A stretch of 46,987 bases of DNA from a candidate division WWE3 bacterium CG_4_9_14_0_2_um_filter_35_11. GTDB taxonomy: Bacteria; Patescibacteriota; WWE3; 2-01-FULL-39-13. The notes below the pieces were generated by a model. That model was not told the origin of the DNA. It saw only the letters and a program-made list of their open reading frames with translations, and ran no database searches. Shown in pieces: positions 1-8,210 of the stretch. The stretch is from contig PFSJ01000003.1 in the NCBI GenBank assembly GCA_002789015.1, positions 1 to 46,987 of the forward strand, read 5' to 3'. The first letter of the stretch is position 1, and each line of letters begins with the position of its first letter. A program made the position numbers and the translations under genes.

Positions 1-1266
1 GTTAAATCCCCAGTTGCCGGTAAAGTTGCTGTCGCTTATGGTGTTTGTGCCAAGGTCTAATGTTGTGATGTTTCCTGTCGTGTATGTGAGGGTTGTGCCA
101 TCTAATGTTACTATTGTTCCTGTTAGACTGTCTACATCTCCGGTGACTACTAAATTTCCTGTAATGTTCGTGTTTCCATTTACGTTTAATCTGTATGCTC
201 CCGGATCTATGGTGCCAATACCCACATTGTCATTAATTGCCGTTGGGTATAAACGGCCAAGAACTGAATTCCTCGTCCACACACCGGTTACACCCGCAAC
301 TACATCTGCAAGTTGTATGTCAAGCACATCAATTGAGGACGTGAAGGTTTGTCCGTCCGTGACATAGTTATCTTCTGCATAAACTCTATCACCCAAAGTT
401 TTTGATCCAAATGAATACAACTCTGAACCCTGTGCTAAATAGAGATCACCTTCAACATCCAAATCAGATTCTAAACTAAGATCATTTAGGAAATTTGCAT
501 CACCAGTTAGTGTCAAACCACCACGCCCAAAAATATCGCCAGCTACAACAATGTCATCTTCAATGTTTACCTTCTTATAAAAATATGCGTCTTCGTACAC
601 GTCAAGCTCTGCATTAACCTGCAAACTAGTAACGCCATACTTGGCATACTTGTCATCGAAATACAAAACCTTCTTATTTCTAGCATCTCTAACAAAAAAC
701 AAATCAGCTAAAAAACCGGCTAATAAATCATTATTATCAGTACTAGAAGAATCAGAAGAAACAGCTGTATCTTGACCTCCAAGTACCCTAGACTCAATCA
801 AAGGTTGAGGCACAATAGTAGCCTCATTTCTAATAAAAACAGCACGTAGTAAAAAGTAAGACAAAAGCCCAACAAACACCACCAGCCCAATCACAATGCT
901 AAATTTACTAAAATTATACTTTCGGTTTTTTGTGACAAAAGCTGCAGACTTATTCATACCGTGTACAGGAACCATGACAACTGGTGACGTTTTAAGGTTT
1001 ATTGATCCAGCAAATTTAATAACAGTAGAAATTATTCTCTTTTCTGTAGCAAGCGCTACATTAGTCGAAATCAAAAACTTCCTATAGTCCTCAACGTCGG
1101 TAGCAAAAAACGGGTCTTTCCCCTTCCAAGCTAAAAACTTCTTTAAATCAGAAATGTAATTTTTGATAGTTATCTTTGAAAAACCATTCGACTGGAGATA
1201 GGATTCAAATTCTTTTAAATATTCTTCATGACCCTTTTTCAAGGCCGTATCAGCAGGACTTTTCAC
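1..1266 (-). CDS. Large surface protein, 5' part only: integrase-type core-binding domain + TM + tail-fibre-like repeats
   Basis: This frame is open from position 1 up to a TAG at 1369-1371 but is missing from the ORF track because it runs off the left edge; the + strand ORF 14-367 is its shadow. I chose the GTG at 1266, giving at least 422 residues; ATG at 957 is an internal alternative. Residues about 15-85 (FESYLQSNGFSKITIKNYIS, then DLKKFLAW and TEKRIISTVIKF) match the SAM-like N-terminal core-binding domain of tyrosine recombinases. There is no catalytic domain. A single membrane helix follows (FSIVIGLVVFVGLLSYFLL), then beta-rich repeats such as DLDVEGDLYLAQ and NVGIGTIDPGAYRLNVNGN, like phage tail-fibre or large CPR surface proteins. 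Inferred topology is a cytoplasmic DNA-binding-like head with a long extracellular stalk. The function is unknown. Confidence 0.8.
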   Translation of the reverse strand, partial: MKSPADTALKKGHEEYLKEFESYLQSNGFSKITIKNYISDLKKFLAWKGKDPFFATDVEDYRKFLISTNVALATEKRIISTVIKFAGSINLKTSPVVMVPVHGMNKSAAFVTKNRKYNFSKFSIVIGLVVFVGLLSYFLLRAVFIRNEATIVPQPLIESRVLGGQDTAVSSDSSSTDNNDLLAGFLADLFFVRDARNKKVLYFDDKYAKYGVTSLQVNAELDVYEDAYFYKKVNIEDDIVVAGDIFGRGGLTLTGDANFLNDLSLESDLDVEGDLYLAQGSELYSFGSKTLGDRVYAEDNYVTDGQTFTSSIDVLDIQLADVVAGVTGVWTRNSVLGRLYPTAINDNVGIGTIDPGAYRLNVNGNTNITGNLVVTGDVDSLTGTIVTLDGTTLTYTTGNITTLDLGTNTISDSNFTGNWGFN

Positions 1267-1327
1267 ATACGAAACAGTTCCCCGTCCGAAACTGTCGGAA
1301 TCAAGATAAACAGCTATATCTAAGTAA

Positions 1328-1355
1328 ATTATACGAATCGAGTACAAAGATGCAA
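1328..1355 (-). promoter_or_regulatory. Promoter for the surface-protein gene
   Basis: On the minus strand TTGCAT, a 16-nt spacer and a perfect TATAAT. The start point would be near 1321, leaving a leader of about 55 nt before the GTG at 1266, unlike the leaderless pattern seen elsewhere in the window. Confidence 0.5.
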
Positions 1356-1499
1356 GTACCAAATCGCACTAGCGATAAAACCAGTAGAACCAAGGTACGC
1401 GACATCCCATAGCAAAACTGTATACGGGGGCATTTAATACTCAATCTAGCAGATTATAATGCCAGGAATGGACGCTAGTACAATTAATCTACCTACAGC

Positions 1500-1528
1500 T
1501 TGCAAGAACAATTATTTGTACATACAAT
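1500..1528 (+). promoter_or_regulatory. glgA1 promoter (leaderless type)
   Basis: TTGCAA, 17-nt spacer, TACAAT, then only 8 nt to the ATG at 1537, so transcription should start at or next to the start codon. It supports choosing 1537 over the ORF-track start at 1459. A second TATAAT lies at 1455-1460. Confidence 0.55.
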
Positions 1529-1536
1529 CAAGTAAT

Positions 1537-2985
1537 ATGAAAGTATTATTAATCGCGTCAGAATGCGCACCGCTTGTGAAAGTTGGAGGCATTGCAGACG
1601 TAATTGGAAGCCTACCATTAGCCTTAGAATCAATCGGTGTTGACGCTAGAATAGTAATTCCCTACTACAAACCATTGCTAGACGCAGTAAACTTTAAACT
1701 GATAAAAACATTCCTTGTAAATTTTGCGGGAATAGACGAAAACGTATCTGTTCACGAAACCAAACTTTCGAATAGCAATGTTACTGTCTACTTACTAAAA
1801 AACGATAAATATATAAGCAATGGCGGAATCTACTTTTCGCCACAACATATGGCAAGCCCCGATGAAGAATTAGATCGATTTGCGTTTTTCAGTAAAGCTG
1901 TATGTCGTATTTTCTCATACAACAACGACATCTTTAACGCAGATATTTTTCATTGTAACGATTGGCATACGGGATTGATCCCGCAACTTTTACAAAGTAT
2001 GCACAATTACAACAAGTCGCAAATCCTAAAAACAATTTTCACTATTCACAATTTGGCATATCAAGGGTTCACTAAAACTGATATTGCACAAAAACTTGAC
2101 ATAAATATAAATTCAGACCAAAGCTTAAAATGGGATGCAACAGACGACAACCTTGACATGGTTTTACAGGGTATTGTTGGTGCAGACTACATAACAACCG
2201 TTTCAGAAAAATATGCAGAAGAAATTCAAACATCTGAATTTGGAGAAGGCCTACACGAAATTTTAGAATCACGTAAAAATAGATTAAAAGGCATCCTAAA
2301 CGGAATCAGTTACGAAGTATTCGACCCATCAAAAGACCCGTATATAAAGGCAAATTATACACATGGGGATGTTATAAGTGGAAAACAAAAAAACAAATTA
2401 TCTCTTCAAAAAGAGTTAGGACTTACAATAAACCAAAACACTCCACTGATCGGTATAATAACTAGGCTAGCAAGCCAAAAAGGCCTTAACCTAGTTTCAG
2501 ATAGCTTAGAAAACATTTGCGAATCAGGCCACCAAGTGGTTCTCTTAGGTAATGGAGATCCACTGCTAGAAGAAATATTTAAACAAGCCAACTACAAACC
2601 ATCTTTAAAAGGCAAGTTCAAAGGCCTAATTCAGTTTTCAGAAAAAATGGCACGGAAAATTTATGCATCATCTGACATGTTTCTAATTCCTTCAAAATAT
2701 GAACCATGTGGATTAACTCAAATGATTGCGATGAAATATGGAACAGTACCAATCGTAAGAGCTACTGGCGGACTTTTTGACACAGTTTCAGACAAGGAAA
2801 CAGGTTTTTCATTTATTGAATTCTCCTCGAATGCTTTACTGAACTCGATAATGAGAGCGTCAGAATTATATAAAAATAAGGGAAATTGGAACAAAATGGT
2901 ACAGAAATGTATGTCACAAGACTTCAGCTGGACCCAAAGTGCTAAAAAGTATGCTTCTCTGTATCAAAAAGTTTTAAACCTTTAA
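1537..2985 (+). CDS. glgA: Glycogen/starch synthase, GT5 family (copy 1)
   Basis: This enzyme transfers glucose from a nucleotide-glucose donor to the non-reducing end of an alpha-1,4-glucan in the cytoplasm. The 482-residue protein starts with the family signature MKVLLIASECAPLVKVGG, the KxGG donor/acceptor loop. It has DIFHCNDWHTGLIPQ and TIFTIHNLAYQG in the N-terminal Rossmann domain and the C-terminal signature KYEPCGLTQMIAMKYG followed by VPIVRATGG. The length is usual for GlgA. The 26 extra residues of the ORF-track start do not fit the family, and a promoter sits just before 1537. Its stop overlaps the stop of the convergent kinase gene by 4 nt. A second, distinct GT5 gene lies 3.3 kb away on the other strand. 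Confidence 0.93.
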   Translation: MKVLLIASECAPLVKVGGIADVIGSLPLALESIGVDARIVIPYYKPLLDAVNFKLIKTFLVNFAGIDENVSVHETKLSNSNVTVYLLKNDKYISNGGIYFSPQHMASPDEELDRFAFFSKAVCRIFSYNNDIFNADIFHCNDWHTGLIPQLLQSMHNYNKSQILKTIFTIHNLAYQGFTKTDIAQKLDININSDQSLKWDATDDNLDMVLQGIVGADYITTVSEKYAEEIQTSEFGEGLHEILESRKNRLKGILNGISYEVFDPSKDPYIKANYTHGDVISGKQKNKLSLQKELGLTINQNTPLIGIITRLASQKGLNLVSDSLENICESGHQVVLLGNGDPLLEEIFKQANYKPSLKGKFKGLIQFSEKMARKIYASSDMFLIPSKYEPCGLTQMIAMKYGTVPIVRATGGLFDTVSDKETGFSFIEFSSNALLNSIMRASELYKNKGNWNKMVQKCMSQDFSWTQSAKKYASLYQKVLNL

Positions 2986-4760
2986 TTTTTAGAATTTACA
3001 ACATCTTCGATTACACGAATAGCAGTATCAAACCTCTTTCCTACTGTTTTATTTGAGTTGAACCTTCTATCTATTGTTGTCATAAAAATGGATTTTTCAT
3101 CATTAATTTTAGCAATAACAGCATCACATATTTTGACTAGTTTGCGTTTTGATATTTCCGTCATGTAATATCCTAATAAAAACTCGGAAACAAATTCCCT
3201 ATCATCAATATTCCGTCCACGAACATCTATCAACCATAATGCTATTGCCTTTGCCAAATCAAAAAATTTGGCGTGCTTTGACTTGGTGAATCTGCCCCAT
3301 TCAAAGTCTATGACACCTGACACCTTTGATCTTCTAAAAAGAAGGTTTTCCTTGCTAAAATCGCCATGAATAATGTTGCTATCGTGTATAATACGAAGCG
3401 CACAACCAGCATTCTTGCTTGAATTTGCATTTGACCACTTCGACTGTATCTTTTTACCCTCTAAATAAGTTAAAACAGCGATTCTTCTTACCTTGCCATA
3501 TAATTTGTACTCAACGAAAAGCTCCCCACCAAGTGTGGAAATCACGTCGTATGATTTTATTCTACTTCCAGATAAAGTCTTAAAAATGTTAAGTTCCCTA
3601 ACTATTAAAGTTTTTGACCTCGATTGTGAATAGAATCTAAAAATTAATTTTTGCTTTTCCCCATTTACGCGTGCCAAAACCTTAACCACAGTATTTCCTT
3701 TACTGGCATAAAATATTTCATAATCATAGACCTTTTCGATACCATATAATTTTGACACTTCATCAATGTCTTCTTTGTCTAAGAAAAACTTAATATTTCT
3801 AGGACTCGCAATCTCACCAGAAATAGCGTCCTCAATTGCTGAAATGAATGACAGTTTCGCATGTAAATAATCATGCAACTCCTTATCACCAAACGTTTCT
3901 AGTTGATATAGGAAACGAACCCCCAGTGATATCAAACAAAAGCGAAAAGAAACTATAAAAGTCCTTAATGAATCCGAAGCGATTTGATCGACATATCTAT
4001 GGTAAAAATGGCTAAAAACCTTTGCCTTCCAATATTCTTCGCGCCAGAACAACAAATATAAGAAAGCTGCGTTAAACCCAATTGGTACAAAACTTAAATA
4101 TTCCCAATCTAAAAATGCAAATCGGCAATCTCCTGGTTTTGCAATCAATATATTTTCAGGATATAGATCTCTATGTGATAGGACCTTTTTTTCAAAAGCT
4201 ATTTTTTTATATTTATAATTGAATGAAACAACCTTGTCATACAATTCAGAAGGCAAAAGATTATTAACATTCTCAAAGTAAGACTGCAACTCTTTACTTG
4301 CTGTCCTAAAACCCCATGACCCAGGACCAACTAAAAGTTCGTTGTCATCGATTGACTCTGTTACGTCAAAAAAGTCAATAAAAGTCTTAAAATTATTATG
4401 CCTGAAATTTCCCCATTTTATCCCAAAGTCAGAAACAAAAAAACCAAGTTGTTGATAGTCAATGTATGAATATATGTAATAAGGATTCTCTCCTGCTTTT
4501 GAATACCATTTAATAGTTGGAAGCCACGATTTAAATCTTTTTGGTAACAATGAGTGCAAGCTTCTTATGTACCCGATTTCATTGATAAACCTTATCCTAG
4601 CTTGATTATCCTTAGAGGAAAAAATCTTTACCGAATATTTTCTTTCACTTGAATCATGAGCAAGTATGACATGAGATCTAACTCCCTTTGATCCAGCCTC
4701 TCTGATCCATTCGTCTTTTTCTAAACTATATTTTAAAAGGACATCGTCCACAAAAGTCAT
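2982..4760 (-). CDS. Tandem two-domain APH/choline-kinase-fold protein, putative sugar kinase
   Basis: The 592-residue protein has two complete kinase-like halves. Half 1 carries the Brenner motif HRDLYPEN (196-203) and the metal-binding LDWE (D218). Half 2 carries HGDFSKEN (465-472) and IDFEWG (D485). These are the catalytic-loop and DFG-equivalent motifs of the aminoglycoside phosphotransferase/choline kinase superfamily, which also includes maltokinase. It is the last gene of the glgA2-GH57-kinase operon and its ATG overlaps the GH57 stop codon (ATGA), so translational coupling is likely. From context I infer phosphorylation of a sugar or glucan-derived substrate. An antibiotic kinase or choline/ethanolamine kinase is possible but less supported. 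Two kinase domains in one chain is unusual. Confidence 0.7.
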   Translation of the reverse strand: MTFVDDVLLKYSLEKDEWIREAGSKGVRSHVILAHDSSERKYSVKIFSSKDNQARIRFINEIGYIRSLHSLLPKRFKSWLPTIKWYSKAGENPYYIYSYIDYQQLGFFVSDFGIKWGNFRHNNFKTFIDFFDVTESIDDNELLVGPGSWGFRTASKELQSYFENVNNLLPSELYDKVVSFNYKYKKIAFEKKVLSHRDLYPENILIAKPGDCRFAFLDWEYLSFVPIGFNAAFLYLLFWREEYWKAKVFSHFYHRYVDQIASDSLRTFIVSFRFCLISLGVRFLYQLETFGDKELHDYLHAKLSFISAIEDAISGEIASPRNIKFFLDKEDIDEVSKLYGIEKVYDYEIFYASKGNTVVKVLARVNGEKQKLIFRFYSQSRSKTLIVRELNIFKTLSGSRIKSYDVISTLGGELFVEYKLYGKVRRIAVLTYLEGKKIQSKWSNANSSKNAGCALRIIHDSNIIHGDFSKENLLFRRSKVSGVIDFEWGRFTKSKHAKFFDLAKAIALWLIDVRGRNIDDREFVSEFLLGYYMTEISKRKLVKICDAVIAKINDEKSIFMTTIDRRFNSNKTVGKRFDTAIRVIEDVVNSKN

Positions 4761-6304
4761 TCAGGTTGTCCCTTTGAAATTTCTCTGAATTTATTTTTAT
4801 ATTCAGACAAAATTTCATTAAACTTTTCAAAATCACCTTCATTTCTAAATAAATCAAGAATATGAACTGCGTCATATATGTCTAAGTCTCGCTCTAGCTT
4901 ATATTGACCATCTCTCCACTTAATTGCTTGCTCATATTCCCTATTATTGGAAGCTTTTTCCTCTTGGATTTTTAACACAGACAACAAGGCTTTATAGTGA
5001 TCAGAGGCTCCAAATCTTTTTGACAAAGGAATTCTACGTTCTTTAGAATCATTTCTTTCCATTGCATCTACAATTCCGTTTCTTTGCCATTCATGAGCCG
5101 TGAACAGAATGTTCTTATATAAATCTTCGCCTTTATCTTTTATCTCGTCAGAAACATCTGGAATCGTAGTAATAACGGAAAAAAGTGCAAACATGCCTTT
5201 TTCTATCATTTCGACACTCCACCAAGGTTTCGCACTTGCCCACCACCACGGATCGCTATTTAGCGCGCGATCTAAAGCATCGCGCGCTTTCAACCATTGC
5301 CTTTTCTTTTCTTCTCCTTGTTTTTGATCAGAAGTCATTTCATCCCACTTTATAGTTTCTTCCAACATCTCTGGATACTTAACATCGGAATAATTAGAAT
5401 CATGTAACGCTGTAATAGCTAATGTCGCTAACTCCCATTCATATTCGTGAATTTTGTTTGACTTATCGAACCATAAATTAAAAGGATTTCCTGCATTTAC
5501 ATCCTTCATATTTGACGCCCAAGTAGAATCAAGTGGCATGACAGATTCACCTTTTGGGTAAGATGTCTTTAAATCGGATATCAAAACGTTGTCAAACGAG
5601 TCGGAATGCATAACCTCAAAAAATATTTTTTCAAGACCAGGTCTATGGTGTCCAAAAGTTTCACCATCCATGGCCGTTATTACATACTCATTTTTCGACA
5701 TTCTTTCTTTCATCGCGGCCTCTAAAGATTTAGCAGACCTTACAAACGCTCCCATAATCAAGTTACTTGGAGCTTTTTCTCTGAAATAAACATCGATATC
5801 AAGATCTCCGATTTTGCGTATTGTGTCATTAATTAGATCTCCGTTTTTTGCAGTCATTGAAACTTCATCTAAAATAACCCATTCATATCCTAAATCAGCA
5901 GCAACTTCTGCAACCTTTGGACTATACGCCATCTCTGGAGGAAAAAACCCTTTTGGATTAAAAGCATCACCAAAATATCTCTTATTTGTTTCATGATTTA
6001 ACATGATCTGCCTTTTAACCTCATCTTCTGGCAAGAACGGCAAAAATGCATGAAATTTGGCAGATCCAGTAAGTTCAACTCGTCCCATTTCGACAAGGAT
6101 TTTAATATCCTCGATAACATCACGATATCCGTGTTCAAATAACATTTCTGATAGAACTGCATTTATATTAAGCGTGATTTTTGTTTTAGGTTCCTTTAGA
6201 AAACCACGTATCAAAGGACGATAAGACTCATTTACGATTTTTTCTAATACACCTGGGTGTTGGTCACTTGGTTGATAAATGTGTAAGAAATGTGCCCATT
6301 TCAT
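4757..6304 (-). CDS. Glycoside hydrolase family 57 protein (amylase/glucanotransferase/branching type)
   Basis: GH57 enzymes are retaining alpha-glucan-active enzymes: alpha-amylase, 4-alpha-glucanotransferase, amylopullulanase or branching enzyme. The N terminus MKWAHFLHIYQPSDQHPGV is conserved motif 1. GFFPPEMAYS (E124) fits the catalytic nucleophile motif and AMDGETFGHH (D213) the acid/base motif. The 515-residue length suits a single catalytic barrel plus a helical C-terminal part. There is no signal peptide, so it is cytoplasmic. It lies 5 nt downstream of glgA2 and overlaps the kinase start by 4 nt, so glucan synthesis and remodelling look co-expressed. I cannot tell branching from hydrolysis or transglycosylation by eye. 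Confidence 0.85.
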   Translation of the reverse strand: MKWAHFLHIYQPSDQHPGVLEKIVNESYRPLIRGFLKEPKTKITLNINAVLSEMLFEHGYRDVIEDIKILVEMGRVELTGSAKFHAFLPFLPEDEVKRQIMLNHETNKRYFGDAFNPKGFFPPEMAYSPKVAEVAADLGYEWVILDEVSMTAKNGDLINDTIRKIGDLDIDVYFREKAPSNLIMGAFVRSAKSLEAAMKERMSKNEYVITAMDGETFGHHRPGLEKIFFEVMHSDSFDNVLISDLKTSYPKGESVMPLDSTWASNMKDVNAGNPFNLWFDKSNKIHEYEWELATLAITALHDSNYSDVKYPEMLEETIKWDEMTSDQKQGEEKKRQWLKARDALDRALNSDPWWWASAKPWWSVEMIEKGMFALFSVITTIPDVSDEIKDKGEDLYKNILFTAHEWQRNGIVDAMERNDSKERRIPLSKRFGASDHYKALLSVLKIQEEKASNNREYEQAIKWRDGQYKLERDLDIYDAVHILDLFRNEGDFEKFNEILSEYKNKFREISKGQPE

Positions 6305-6309
6305 AATTT

Positions 6310-7857
6310 TTATAATTCAAACAAATCACCGTGGAAAAAACCTTCTTGTTTATAATGAATCGCCGTCTTATATAAGTCCTCGTATTTAGACGCAACTTCT
6401 GTCCAGGAAAAGTTCTGTCTAATCGCATTTTCTTGTATTTTTCTCCAAGTTTCTTTATTCCTGTATGTTTCAGTAGCACGAACTAACTGTCCATAAAGTG
6501 ACCAACCATCAAAATCCTTAAATTTAAAGCCAGTACCGTTTAAAGTTGCTGGGTCAAAATCAGTAACAGTATCATCTAAACCACCGGTAGCTCGTACGAT
6601 CGGCACAGCACCATATCTCATAGCTTCCATTTGAACAATTCCACATGGTTCAAACCTAGAAGGCATAACCATCATATCTGCACCGCCAAAAACAAGCTTT
6701 GGCAGTGTAAAATTTGGGAATGTGTGTACACCAACGATCTGTGGAAATTTCTTAGCAAGTCTTTGTGCAGCTTTCTCATAACCATTGTCTCCAGAGCCAA
6801 TCAAAACAAATTGAGCATTAAAGTCTTTTAAAAACTTTTCAAGAACTTCCAAAAGCAAATCAACGCCTTTTTGTTGATCTAAACGTCCAACATATCCAAT
6901 TAATGGAACTTCGGCTTTTTCTTTTAAACCAAATTCTTTTTGCAGGCTTAACTTATTTTCTGACCTTGCGTCAATAGAATTGATGTCAAAATTAGCTGGC
7001 AATAAAGGATCAGTTAGAGGATCAAACTTCTCATAATCAATTCCATTTATTACTCCAAATAATTTAGACCTTAGTTCAGTCAGTAACTTATCTAATCCCG
7101 AACCATACTCCCTAGTTAAAATTTGTCTTGCGTACCCATTTGAAACTGTATTGACTAAATCAGAGTAAATAATACCTCTTCTTAAAAAATTTAATGTTTT
7201 TAGTCGCCCACTAAAAAATTTAGGAATTTGAGATTTGCCGTCATCAAAATTCAATTCGCTACTTGGATCCACTGACTTTCCTTGAAAATGGATATTATGA
7301 ATGGTCAGCACGGTAGCAATATCTTCAAAAAATGGTGACGTTCTATATTTTGTAGCAACAATATTTGGGACAAGTGCAGTATGCCAGTCATGAGAATGAA
7401 TTATGTCTGGCTTCCAATCTAGTTTTTCAGAAATAAATTGCAAAGCTCCATAAGATAGCAAAGCCCATCTTACGTGATCATCTGAATAATTGTAAACATT
7501 AGACCTTTTTTCATAATATTCCATGTTTTCCAGGAAATACACGATGATTCCATCTTCCGTTACATGTTTTCTTATATTACAAATCAATTCAGTAGGTTTA
7601 CCATCTCCTTCGGCATATCCAGTAGGAACAGCCAAACCTTCAAAAACCATCTCCATTGGAAATTGTTTTTCATCAATAAAACTAAACCTTGGCATAAAAA
7701 TTCGGACATCATGCCCTTTTTTTAATAATGATTTTGATAAATATGCTATTACGCTGCTTAGCCCGCCTACATTAGAAAATGGAGTAACCTCTGCACCGAT
7801 ATGTAAAATTTTATATTTTGGTGAAGATTGACTTGAGGAGTTTAAAGGCTTTTTCAT
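6310..7857 (-). CDS. glgA: Glycogen/starch synthase, GT5 family (copy 2)
   Basis: A 515-residue GT5 enzyme with KILHIGAEVTPFSNVGGLSSV at the N terminus, where the KxGG lysine position reads NVGG. It also has DIIHSHDWHTALVPN, ATVLTIHNIHFQG, GYVGRLDQQKG and the C-terminal RFEPCGIVQMEAMRYG, then VPIVRATGG. The missing lysine in the first loop is a real difference from copy 1 and may change donor preference or activity. It is the first gene of the operon with GH57 and the tandem kinase. The start lies 25 nt downstream of a strong terminator-like hairpin, so expression may depend on read-through or on a weak TAGAAT -10 at the hairpin's edge. Confidence 0.92.
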   Translation of the reverse strand: MKKPLNSSSQSSPKYKILHIGAEVTPFSNVGGLSSVIAYLSKSLLKKGHDVRIFMPRFSFIDEKQFPMEMVFEGLAVPTGYAEGDGKPTELICNIRKHVTEDGIIVYFLENMEYYEKRSNVYNYSDDHVRWALLSYGALQFISEKLDWKPDIIHSHDWHTALVPNIVATKYRTSPFFEDIATVLTIHNIHFQGKSVDPSSELNFDDGKSQIPKFFSGRLKTLNFLRRGIIYSDLVNTVSNGYARQILTREYGSGLDKLLTELRSKLFGVINGIDYEKFDPLTDPLLPANFDINSIDARSENKLSLQKEFGLKEKAEVPLIGYVGRLDQQKGVDLLLEVLEKFLKDFNAQFVLIGSGDNGYEKAAQRLAKKFPQIVGVHTFPNFTLPKLVFGGADMMVMPSRFEPCGIVQMEAMRYGAVPIVRATGGLDDTVTDFDPATLNGTGFKFKDFDGWSLYGQLVRATETYRNKETWRKIQENAIRQNFSWTEVASKYEDLYKTAIHYKQEGFFHGDLFEL

Positions 7858-7881
7858 AACTTTCTGTTATTCTATCACACT

Positions 7882-7945
7882 AAAAAACCGCCTCTCCATA
7901 AACAAGTGTCCTGCCCATCACCTGCTTTGAAAGAAGCGGTTTTTT
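7882..7945 (-). terminator. Intrinsic terminator upstream of glgA2
   Basis: On the minus strand AAAAAACCGCTTC pairs with GAGGCGGTTTTTT (13 bp, one G-U), with an inner CAGGTG/CACTTG stem. The arm ends in six T. The A/T symmetry would let it work in both directions, but the only transcript reaching it that I can support comes from the minus-strand promoter at 8128-8156. Confidence 0.6.
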
Positions 7946-8121
7946 ATTACCTTTACTTTATATCCGAATGGTTTTTCTTCGAAGGAATAAAGATAAAACC
8001 CTTTCCGTGAGGAGGATTGGAGGCAGTCAATTTTTAAGGATAATTGAATAATTCCAGATAACCAACCCCTGATGACCACCTGTCTCTCAGAAAGGATTCT
8101 ACCTTCATTTAGCAGTCCTAT
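7882..8121 (-). ncRNA. Candidate structured RNA or regulatory leader upstream of glgA2
   Basis: About 240 nt with no ORF lie between a consensus-like promoter and an intrinsic terminator ending 25 nt before glgA2. Pairings visible by eye include GGGGTTGG with CCAATCCT and the compound terminator stem. This is the architecture either of a free small RNA or of a riboswitch-type attenuator controlling the glucan operon. I looked for RNase P, tmRNA, SRP, T-box and TPP signatures and found no convincing match (a CTGAGA and an ATCTGGA are present but not in TPP arrangement). Class unknown. Confidence 0.4.
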
Positions 8122-8182
8122 AGCGAAATAGTATAATCATCAGGAGGTTATGTCAAGTATTTTCATACTTAAGTGGGGGTAG
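8109..8182 (+). other. Divergent promoter with a 10-codon ORF
   Basis: TTAGCA, 17 nt, TATAAT (8132-8137) is followed by a perfect AGGAGG and an ATG at 8150 that opens only ten codons (MSSIFILKWG) before TAG at 8180-8182. The stop lies inside the GGGTAGCCC hairpin. This could be a leader peptide or a chance assembly. The start point would fall within or next to the AGGAGG, which weakens the case. Confidence 0.25.
8128..8156 (-). promoter_or_regulatory. Minus-strand promoter feeding the candidate leader RNA and glgA2
   Basis: Perfect TTGACA, 17-nt spacer, TACTAT (or TATACT at 15 nt). It overlaps a + strand TATAAT at 8132-8137, so the two directions would compete. Confidence 0.55.
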
Positions 8183-8205
8183 CCCCCGTTTTTGAAGGGC
8201 TACCC
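8177..8205. repeat. GGGTAGCCC hairpin repeat, copy 1
   Basis: GGGTAGCCC, 11-nt loop, GGGCTACCC, just past the stop of the HTH gene. It has the same 9-nt arms as three copies near the 23S/5S locus, but here the inner stem is not extended. No U-tract follows on the minus strand, so it is not a classical terminator. Confidence 0.75.
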
Positions 8206-8210
8206 TCATA

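Noticed and set aside
14-367. Plus-strand ORF of 117 aa at the left edge
   Set aside because: It is the antisense of the surface-protein frame, which reads as tail-fibre-like repeats on the minus strand; the plus translation has no protein character.
1-1266. Integrase or mobile element at the left edge
   Set aside because: Only the core-binding domain is present; it is followed by a TM helix and surface repeats, with no catalytic domain, att site or transposase.
7882-8121. TPP riboswitch, RNase P RNA or tmRNA before glgA2
   Set aside because: CTGAGA and ATCTGGA are present but the required surrounding consensus is not, and no RNase P or tmRNA core sequence is seen.
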